From: Megalopta genalis
Taxonomy: Eukaryota > Arthropoda > Insecta > Hymenoptera > Halictidae
NCBI RefSeq assembly: GCF_051020955.1
Contig: NC_135014.1
Location: forward strand, 29,257,742 to 29,321,741
Length of the DNA: 64,000 nucleotides
Direction: 5' to 3'
The notes under the pieces were generated by a model. It searched no databases and was not told the DNA's origin. It saw only the letters and a list, made by a program, of their open reading frames with translations. Below are positions 37,926-47,856 of this stretch, one piece after another (the first letter of the stretch is position 1; the number at the start of each line of letters is the position of its first letter). The position numbers and the translations under genes are program-made.

Positions 37926-38988
37926 CGCCCCTCGCGAGCAATTTATCCGCCGCGTCGGCCCAGCTCCCGATAAGATCGACTTCCCAGATAAGATCGACGA
38001 CAGGGGGACTCGCGCAATTACGTTTTACATAATTCTCCCGCCCACGAACAATCCGACCGACTGTAATTTCTCCCGGCCGACGAGAGGCTTTCGTCGCCCT
38101 TCTTTTTATCGCCGGCCGCCGCCGACGCCACGGAAATTCTAATTACCCCGGGAAAACTCGGGCACCCCCGTCGCTCCCGCGCAACGAGATCGCTGGTGAA
38201 AAGAGAGAAGAAAAGAACAGCCCGACGGTTGGATATCAAGAGGGACGAGAGAATCGTTCTAACAGGTTTTTCCATGCGCGTTTCGCGCTTCGAATGAACG
38301 AAACGCGTTCCCGCAAACGGGTTTACCGTGTTTGCGGAGCATCTTTTCCGCTTTTCGAGCTTCAAGCTATTTTTTTAATCAGTTATTTTCGTCTCTGTTC
38401 GCTGGAACCATCGGGATTCGAGGGCGTTTGTTAGAAAAAGCCTTGCCGAATTCGAGAAGGACGAACGAACGCGACGAAAGTTTCTTCCGTTTTTCACGTT
38501 CTCGATGGAGACGCGCGATTGTTCTAAGGATTGTTCGCCGTTTTCCGGTGGAACAATGGACCGGTTTTCCGTTCGGTGGATTAGCAAGAAGAACGGCTGG
38601 CCGATGCGCGATCAACCGGCGTTTTATAGACGGCCGCTCGGCGGCGTTTCAGATCCGATCGAGCGTGCGCGGGTTCGTTCGATCCCGAGGCTCCGTTTTC
38701 TACGTTTCCTCCACTTAGGCTCGCGCACACGCGGCGATTCCGCGACGGTTTCTCGCGGATCCGGGTTCAAGGTTTTATTATTCGAGCGACGAAACGGCTC
38801 GCGATGGCGGTAAACAAAACGATTAACAGGCCGACTGCGACGACGTCAGTCCGCGGTGGCTGACAAAGCGTACTTTTACAGAGCGTACTCGAATTTCGTT
38901 TGATCGATTTTATAATCGGTTTGTTATTTTCTTCGAGAACAGAACACTTTCTTCAATCGGAACAAACGTCTTATTATTAACACATTAA

Positions 38989-39270
38989 CCCGAGAAAGAT
39001 AACCTACGTCGCAGAGGCGCCTGCGAAGACTGTTGATTTTTGTTAATTGTTCATAGAGGTCTAGTGATTTAAGTTTAAAATTACTTAAAATATAAAAAAA
39101 TATAATATAAATGCATTTTATTTTGACAATAATGCCAAACCTTTAAAATGACTAGATTAACTTAAATAAATATCCATTGTTAGTATAAAATTGACGCCTT
39201 AGAAAAGCATGCGCCTCTGAAGCGTATGCTTATCTTTTACGTACGTTGTCATATGGTTATCTTTCTAGGG
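38989..39270. mobile_element. piggyBac-like MITE (TTAA target)
   Basis: Inverted ends CCCGAGAAAGATAACC and GGTTATCTTTCTAGGG are bounded by TTAA at 38985-38988 and 39271-39274. The end CCCTAGAAAGATA is the one I know from canonical piggyBac termini. At 282 bp without coding capacity it is a non-autonomous copy. Confidence 0.85.
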
Positions 39271-39364
39271 TTAAAGGCGGGGGATCTTGACGAAAGTATG
39301 CTAGGTAACGCGGCGACCGCCCCGCCTCGTTTTTCGTCCTAGAGCGGGCGATATTTTGTGTAAT

Positions 39365-39910
39365 TGTTACCGTGAATGACCGAAATTGGAGAATGTCGAC
39401 TTTCACCGGTGAATGTCAACAGATACCAAATACGTCGGTGAAAGATCGAATATTTCGTTACATTGTTGTACATTCGGACCCTCTCCGGTGTGCGTCGACA
39501 ATCACAGATATGCTCTGGTGGAGGTCCGAAACCTGTCATTGCAAAAGGAAGTGTTCCACAAATAAATGCAGTCGTAAAAGCAAGGGACTCTCTTGTGCAA
39601 TTCAAAGTGTCATAATAGTTTCAGTTGTTGCAATGAATAAGATTTGAATCACATAAGTAAGTAATGTTTTTATTACTATTATTTTCTTTTCTCGTGTAGA
39701 GTGTACCGTGTATTTTAAATTCTTGGTCATTCCTTTCAGAAGGAGAGGCGAAAAAGTTACGTCACCCTTGCGGCGTTTTATAGCGACTGAATTACGGAGA
39801 AGAAAATATGAATCTCCAACATGTTCAACATTCACCATTAGTGCATGGTGAATGTCAACATTCACCGGTGAAAGTCGACATTCTCCAGATTTCGGTGTTT
39901 CACTGTAACA
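39365..39910. mobile_element. TGTTAC-ended DNA element remnant with cysteine-rich coding scrap
   Basis: Long inverted ends (TGTTACCGTGAATGACCGAA on the left; the right end reads GTAACA, inverted) share GGAGAATGTCGACTTTCACC and then GGTGAATGT. Between them, 39435-39647 (+) encodes a fragment with CHCKRKCSTNKCSRKSKGLSC, resembling the CXC-type tail of some integrase-like transposon proteins. The TGTTAC start is compatible with Ginger-like elements, but no catalytic region remains and the target duplication is unclear. Confidence 0.6.
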
Positions 39911-40496
39911 TACACACTCGTACGACCGAATAACTAAAGAACATGCAAAACGAGTAAAAAAAGACGAGTCGCCTTTCCATCTTAACATCTAATCGAGAGA
40001 TTACAAACTAATATGTATAAAACAGCTGTTTTTTCGTGCTCCGTGAATCTGGCGCGAATCGCCGAGCCGAGGATCGTTCGTCCGAAGATGATCGGACGAT
40101 AAAATAAAATCAAATAAAACCAGAGAACGCGCGGCGCGGGATCGCGAAGAACGCAAGCGGCGCGGAACGATCTTCGAAAGGAGCGCGAGAAGCCCGAGAA
40201 CGAGATACGAAGCGTTTCAATGAGATTTATGGGGTCCCGGAACGGGGATCAACGGCGGCCCCGGCGGGAGCAGGCGGTGCAGAAAAAGGAGAAACGAGCT
40301 GGGAAGCGAAGTGAAGGCGAACGCCGGCGAATCGGACTGCGGAATGCATAAAAGACCGGAGCGGGATACATAAGCGAATAATGCGAGTCTGCAGGGAGAC
40401 ACCGGGGAAACGCGAAACTTTCCCTGAAAGCCGGCCGAGATCCCGAAGGGAAGTTTACCGGGACCCCATCGAAGCTCCGTGCGCACTCTGCTCGAG

Positions 40497-40606
40497 CGAT
40501 ATAGCATGATTCTGCAGCGATATAGCATGATTCTGCAGCGATATAGCATGATTCTGCAGCGATATAGCATGATTCTGCAGTGATATAGCATGATTCTGCA
40601 GCGATA
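40497..40606. repeat. 21-bp tandem repeat
   Basis: GCGATATAGCATGATTCTGCA is repeated five times almost perfectly. Confidence 0.95.
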
Positions 40607-40815
40607 ATAAGGCCGAGCAGCGTCGCGATTCTAACCGCGGCGATACGATGCTGCTATTAGGTCGTCAAGTATGACAGAAAATTGCCTAAAAAATTGCCGA
40701 GTTTGATATCCGATGGCTTCGATATTTCACTCCGACCGTTCTTTGTTTTTTTTCTATTTTTTGCAGCGAGAAGGGATACGACATCTGGCATTCAGACGAA
40801 CGCTGCTGTTTTCAA

Positions 40816-41336
40816 CCCTTTGCAGTCGAAGCTATTTTGAATTCGATAGCCAAAATATGGTTTCTGATCTACTGTATTTCTATTTTATATAATTTATTGC
40901 CGTTTAGGCGAAATTTAGCCTACTGGCAAGTACAATGCACTTTTAATCATTTTTTTTTTCTTTTATAATGATTTTTGTCTCTTATATTATATTATGTTAT
41001 ATATAATATTATTATAATATTGTAATTAAATAAATATATGAAAAAGTAAATATAAATTTAATATTATATATAATATAATATAATATAAGAGACAAAAATC
41101 ATTATAAGAGAAAAGAAAATGGTTAAAAGTGCATTGTACTTGCCAGTAGGCTAAATTTCATGCGCATAAATGGCAATAAATTATTGTAATAATGTTATAA
41201 TTAAATATATAAAAAAATAAATATAAATTAGATATTATATATTATAACATTATTATAATAATATTATATATAATATAATATATAGCCAGGAAAACAATTT
41301 CGGATTTAGACTTAAAATAGCTTCGAGTGCAAAGGG
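40816..41336. mobile_element. TTAA-type MITE (CCCTTTGCACTCG family), long copy
   Basis: The ends CCCTTTGCAGTCGAAGCTATTTT and the inverted AAAATAGCTTCGAGTGCAAAGGG are bounded on the right by TTAA (left TCAA, one change). Inside lies a second inverted repeat of about 100 bp per arm (40893-40990 against 41070-41185, with CACTTTTAATCATTTT and AAAATGGTTAAAAGTG). Confidence 0.85.
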
Positions 41337-41339
41337 TTA

Positions 41340-42775
41340 ATATCCTCGGCAAGGATCTGACCAATGAACTGAACAGTACGTCGACGGTTCGAAAAATTCC
41401 GATCTGGCGGCTTCGATATCCAAAATGAAGCACGCGGGCGACCCGAGAGCAAGGCTCGAGATACAATAAAGCAAACTTTCAGTCTGAAAATCGGACTTTT
41501 CATACTGAACATGACCTAATCGCTCTGCAGTGATACTAACGCGAGCAGCGTAACGATACGCGAAAAGCGTCACAATTCTAACCGCGGCGATTCGATGCTG
41601 CTATCTTTTCCACGCTCGACTTCGAATCGATACTTAACTATCGACACTTACTGACTCGTTTAATTCACATCAACATTACTAATTTATTTATTCGTTATAC
41701 TAGTGAACAACCCGCTGGCACGCGACGCGGAAAGACGTCCGTCCGGTCGCAAGGCTTCGAAGTAACTCACTGTCCGCGAGCGAGAAAGAGGCGCCATTTT
41801 TACGCGACTAACAACGAAATTTCAAGAAACACTCGCATCTCCAGGCAACTCGAAATCCCAACGATTTTGGTAGCAATTTCTCCGTACCGAGCTTCGATCT
41901 CGTCTTAATTTCTCCGTCTTTCGACCGCGCGATTCGCCGACGTTGCACGCGAATTCCCTGTCAAAAACCTTCGAGACCTTCGAACGTCCACCAAATACTT
42001 GACAAAGTACGACGTCGCGTTCTCGCGAGAATCGACGAACCCGTCGCAACGACGACATTCTCGCGGAGAAATCGGTTCTCGCTGGATCGACGAACGGGAC
42101 TTGCGAAACGATCGAACGAAATTCGAGGCATTTCCTTGGTCTCCTACCTTGCAGTGTCTCGAGACGGTCCTCCTTAGGGGATCACTTGTAACAATCGCCG
42201 ATCGAGGAGATCGAGCAGAGATAAATATGTATATATATGTATAGATAGATAAGCTTTTATGACGTGCTTACGGTGTGTGCGTGTGCTCTCTCGCGTTACG
42301 CGCGGCGTCAACTTTTTGGCGGGACCGTGCGTGCAAGAATGAGCTGGAGAGGGCTGTTGCACCCTCTATTATACCCCCGGCCGGGGTCCTCCGCCGCCCC
42401 CGTCGCCCATCCGCGCCTCCTACCACCTGTGGAAGAGACCCGGCACGAGGATGTACACCCACGCGCGTGCCGCAAGTCGGTCTCTCCTCCTTTGTCCGAC
42501 ATCGGCCCGGATCGCTTTCTTCACCGCGTCGGTTTCTCGGCTACGTGCGCACGTGTGCAGCCTGCCGGAAGCACGGCCATAGTCCGCGCGAATTAGCATA
42601 GATAGATTCGGCGAACGCTAAATATACCGGCCGAAATTCCCCGATTCCTACGCGCTTTTATTCTTCTCGAGCCGCGCGCGTTTTACAACGGGCCGTTCAT
42701 CGTTTCTTCTTCTTCCTTTTTCCTTCGCGGAAAGACCGGCATTGTTCCGACGGTTCGCGCCGCGTGCCTGCGGGG
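41340..42775. other. Intergenic, no gene recognised
   Basis: Mixed, CpG-bearing sequence without a recognisable exon or complete repeat. Overlapping open frames at 42264-42600 look spurious. Confidence 0.4.
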
Positions 42776-42776
42776 G

Positions 42777-44345
42777 TTGAAAACGGTCGCGATGTTCGCA
42801 TCGGTTACAGATTATCTCGATTTCCAGAAATTTGCTCCGGAGAACCGAAAAAGGCGCGCGACGCTTTTTTAAAACGCGATCGGGGGATGGCGACGCGATC
42901 GCGGGTGCTGTTTTTCGGAGGTATTAATTTGCTTCTCCCTAATTTGTGGTCGGATTGCGCACGATTCAAAACGGTCGCGATGTTCCTCTCGGTTACAGAT
43001 TGTCTCGATTTCCAGAAATTTGCTCCAGAGAACCAAAAAAGGCACGCGACGCTTTTTTAAACGCGAAGGAGGAATGGCGACGCGATCGCGGGTGCTGTTT
43101 TTCGGAGGTTTTAATTTGCTTCTCCCTAATTTGCGGTCGGATTACGTACGATTCAAAACGGTCGCGATGTTCGCCTCGGTTATAGATTGCCTCGATTTCC
43201 AGAAATTTGCTCCAGAGAACCAAAAAAGGCACGCGACGCTTTTTTAAACGCGACGGAGGAATGGCGACGCGATCGCGGGTGCTGTTTTTCGGAGGTTTTG
43301 ATTTGCTTCTCCCTAATTTGCGGTCGGATTGCGCACGATTCAAAACGGTCGCGATGTTCCTCTCGGTTACAGATTGTCTCGATTTCCAGAAATTTGCTCC
43401 GGAGAACCGAAAAAGGCGCGCGACGCTTTTTTAAACGCGACGGAGGAATTGCGACGCGATCGCGGGTGCTGTTTTCCGGAGGTTTTGAGTTGCTTCTCCC
43501 TAATTTGCGGTCGGATTGCGCACGATTCAAAACGGTCGCGATGTTCGCCTCGGTTATAGACTGCCTCGATTTCCAGAAATTTGCTCCGGAGAACCGAAAA
43601 AGGCGCGCGACGCTTTTTTAAACGCGACGGAGGAATTGCGACGCGATCGCGGGTGCTGTTTTTCGGAGGTTTTGATTTGCTTCTCCCTAATTTGTGGTCG
43701 GATTGCGCACGATTCAAAACGGTTGCGATGTTCGGATTGCCTCGATTTCCAGAATTTTGTTCCGGAGAACCAAAAAAGGCGCGCGACGCTTTTTTAAACG
43801 CGACGGAGGAATGGCGACGCGATCGCGGGTGCTGTTTTTCGGAGGTTTTGATTTGCTTCTCCCTAATTTGCGGTCGGATTACGCACGATTCAAAACGGTC
43901 GCGATGTTCGCCTCGGTTATAGACTGCCTCGATTTCCAGAAATTTGCTCCGGAGAACCGAAAAAGGCGCGCGACGCTTTTTTAAACGCGACGGAGGAATT
44001 GCGACGCGATCGCGGGTGCTGTTTTTCGGAGGTTTTGATTTGCTTCTCCCTAATTTGTGGTCGGATTGCGCACGATTCAAAACGGTTGCGATGTTCGGAT
44101 TGCCTCGATTTCCAGAATTTTGTTCCGGAGAACCAAAAAAGGCGCGCGACGCTTTTTTAAACGCGACGGAGGAATGGCGACGCGATCGCGGGTGCTGTTT
44201 TTCGGAGGTTTTGATTTGCTTCTCCCTAATTTGCGGTCGGATTACGCACGATTCAAAACGGTCGCGATGTTCGCCTCGGTTTTGGATCGCCTCGATTTCC
44301 AGAAATTTGCTCCGGAGAACCGGAAAAGGCGCGCGACGCTTTTTT
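42777..44345. repeat. 187-bp satellite-like tandem array
   Basis: About eight units contain CGATTTCCAGAAATTTGCTC, GGCGACGCGATCGCGGGTGC and CTTCTCCCTAATTTGCGGTC. The period is 187 bp for most units, with some at 176. The segment CTCCCTAATTTGCGGTCGGA plus TTGCGCAC resembles the left tip of the TA-type MITE. A diverged unit continues the pattern to 44455 and another starts near 44690. Confidence 0.93.
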
Positions 44346-44925
44346 AAACGCGTTGGGGGGATGGCGACGCGATCGCAGCTATTGTTTGTCGGTGGTGCTG
44401 CATTTTTCATCTACTTAGCGGTCGGACTGCGCACAAAAGTGGACGATTAGTGGACAATTTTTAACAGAAGCAGCTTCTCACGATCTTCGATGGTTATGTG
44501 ATAAAAAATGTGAAACTGGCATCATTTGATCGGCGGTGGTAAAATCAGTGTTAATAGTTAAAGGAGAATGTATAACGTATTTGCGAAAGAGTAATTCTCC
44601 TAAAAATTATGAAATTATTTACATTTTATTATTATATTTTATTATTATATTCTTATATTTTGCTATTATATTTTTATATTTTTAAACGCGTCGGGGAAAT
44701 GGCGACGCGATCGCAGCTGCTGTTCGTCGACGGTGTAACAATTTTTCACCTAATTAGCGGTCGGATTGCGCACGAAAGTGGATGATTAGTGATCAGTGAT
44801 TAGTTTTTAACAGTGGACAATTTTTAACAGAAGCAGCTTCCTCACGATCTTCGATGATTATGTGATAAAAAATGTGAAACTGGCATCATTTCACCGGCGG
44901 TGGTAAAATCAGTGTTAATAGTTAA

Positions 44926-45163
44926 CCCTTTGCACTCGAGTGGTGACTCCGAGACACCATTAAAATTGTAACACCACGTTTCAAGATAATTCTTATATTA
45001 CAAAAGTCTAGACGTAAAAACTTGTTAAAAGTCTAATTGTTGTATAAAGTCACAAGATTAAATTTCATACGCATAAAATGCACTTTGTCATACAAAATGG
45101 AAATACCATAAGTCGGAAAAATTAATTTAGATTTCCAGTTAAAATGGCTTCGAGTGCAAAGGG
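44926..45163. mobile_element. TTAA-type MITE (CCCTTTGCACTCG family), short copy with empty-site paralog
   Basis: The element is 238 bp, CCCTTTGCACTCGAG to CTTCGAGTGCAAAGGG, with TTAA at 44922-44925 and 45164-45167. The duplicated neighbouring segment at 44540-44590 has the same flanks joined by a single TTAA, so the insertion is demonstrated within the window. Confidence 0.93.
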
Positions 45164-45624
45164 TTAAAGGAGAATGTATAACGTATTTGTGACGCGGAAG
45201 GGTAATTCTCCCTAATTTTCCTTCAGCTTATTTTCAGACAAGCCTGTTACATTCTTGAATTCGCGCGTCGTGCTTTCGAAAAGTATTTTCTTCGCTACGT
45301 AAGTGGCGTAAATTTTAATTCGTAGAATCGAAAGCGGTACCGGAAATCTGTCTAACCTTGACGAGGAGGCGGAATTCGGAGGCCGATTGAAACGAATCGA
45401 TGAGGAGGCACGGTTCGTTAGCTCGAAACGAGATGGAAATGTCGCGCGTCCCTTGATTTATTCACGATTACCGATTCCTATCGTTCGCGAACAATGCCTG
45501 ACCAGTCCTCGATCTCCGTTCTAATTTCTCCTTCGCTCGTTTCTCTTCCGAATTTTCATTTTCCTGCACCGGCAAATCCGTCGCGCCTCGTTGATCGTCT
45601 AGCACGCGTTTTGTCAAGGTTATT

Positions 45625-46040
45625 TTGTTTGCTTTTTTAACATTTCTTATATTTTATTGCTATATTTTTGTATTTTACTATTATATTCCTTATATTCTTA
45701 TATTTTGTTATTATATTCTTATATTTTATTACTACACTTTTATATTTTACTATTATATTTCTAATATAATATTCTTAATATTATATTATTATTATATTGT
45801 TATATTAATATATATCTATATATTAATATATATATTATTATATTATATATATATCTATATATTAATATATATATTATTATATATATATAATATTATATAT
45901 TATAATATTCTTAATATTATATTCTTATATTTTACTATTACATTCTTATATTTCATTATTATATTTTTACACTTTATTATCATATCTTTGCATCTTATTA
46001 CAATATTTCCCCATTTTATCATTACATTTTTATATTCTTT
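45625..46040. repeat. AT-rich low-complexity block
   Basis: About 400 bp of TTATATT-type simple sequence. The 139-codon open frame across it is low complexity and not a gene. Confidence 0.85.
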
Positions 46041-46870
46041 ATAATCGGAATTCGGCATTCATTTTCGGCGAACATTGCGAGAGACGTCCATCGATCGCTT
46101 CGACGGCGCATCATCGACGTCGTTTCGACGACTATCGAAGAAAGAAAAGCTCTCAAAAGCGAATCGAACGCGCTGCGTCGTCCTCGAATAAATCCGCGCG
46201 AGTAGTACAGGTCCGGCGACGGTCGGACGAGCGAAATAGTCGCGCACGTGTCGGATATGTCGCTAAAGAAAAAGTCGCCGATCGCACGGAAACCGAAGGC
46301 GCTCTAGATCCGATAGATCCGCGATCGATCCTAGATCCGGACGGATCGTTGAAATTCGATCGCATCGCGCTCGCTGTGCCACGCAACGGTGCTTCTGCCA
46401 TTGTTCGGGCAGCGTTGCGACGCGCGACGACGTCGGATCCCGACCAATCGCCGCGTTAATTGACAATAACAGCCCCTCGCCTCTTATCGCGGCCGCCGCT
46501 CAATTAACGGCTTCCTCTTATCGCCGTCGCGATTCTCTTGTTCGCGTTCTCCGCGCGGCGGATCGCACGCCCGGCAAAATGGCGAGCCGCGCGATATTTC
46601 GCGTGTCCGCGCGAAATCTCCTTTTTTTTTCGGAAATTTTTCTCGAGCCACAATTTTTTCCAAAGTCGCGATTCACTGTTTTCGAGAACGTTTTCGAGTC
46701 GATCGGTTGCAACGCCGTCAGGACTCTCGATACGGTTATTTTCCGCGCGCTTATTATTTCGCGAGAAATCGCGCGAAAAATCGGCTGTGAAAAATATCCG
46801 TCGCGCTCTCGGACCTGCTCCGAGAGGATTCGAATTACAGTCTCTAAGAATTAAGCCGGCAGCTCGACGA

Positions 46871-46906
<36 letters not shown>

Positions 46907-47856
46907 CCCCTCTCTCTCTCTTCAGTCCCTTTCAGAAAGGATTAGCAGAAGTAGCTGCGAGACGCAGTTTGTTTTTCATTTCGAGCGGATTAACCACGCC
47001 GGAGGACTTCTTTCCGCCTCGGGTGTCTCGCCTGCGCTTTTTCCGCGACACCGGGGTGCGACACCTGCACCCTCCGCCGAGCGGCGGCCGGTCGATAGAA
47101 ATTATTCAGGATCTGTTTGGACGTTCGAGCAAGGCGCGCGGAAGATTATGAGCCGCGATGAACGTGTTCCGTCGCTGCGGAACGGAAGCCGCGCGCGTTC
47201 TATGGCGCGTTCAGATTTGATATTTGCGGAGCAATTTTAACCCTTTGGTCTCATCTGAGTCCCAATTTTGCGGCAATTGTTTTTAATTAATATTGAGTAA
47301 ATATAAGAAGATATAACATAATAATAGTAGATATAAGTAAATATGTATTATATTATATATATAATAATAATAATATATATAATAATTAATTATATTATAT
47401 TATATATAACATATATAATATATTATATTATAATATATTAACACATATATTAACATTACATAAGTAAATATAATATAATAATAGCAAATATATATTATAA
47501 TATATTAATTTATTAATATATTATAGTAGTATATATATAATAGTATATTACAATATATTAGTAGTAAATATAAATAAACATAAAATTCATTAAACACAAA
47601 AAGATCAACTTCGATCCCAATAAACCGATTGCATAAAAATGCGCAAATGTATACTAATCGTAAAGATTCAAACGATGTTCTTGCATCTCGTTCTTATAAT
47701 CATTAACAATTATCAATAACAATCGTCCCAAATTGTCCTCTATCGTGTACAATCCTAGCGTGAATCTATGGGATAACAATTTACGAAAAATATATCCGGC
47801 ATCCAGCAAGAGTTAAATTGCGAACGATTCGAAAGGGTTGCAGGCCTCGCCGAGGG
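46040..47856. other. Upstream region of LIG3
   Basis: CpG-rich sequence to about 47230, with a CT run at 46877-46922, then AT-rich sequence to 47570 and a relic of a right MITE arm near 47665-47770. An acceptor TTGCAG at 47838-47843 suggests an upstream LIG3 exon somewhere here. Confidence 0.4.

Noticed and set aside
43367..44410. 347-codon minus-strand open frame
   Set aside because: It is a repeating translation of the 187-bp satellite; the other frames are equally open.
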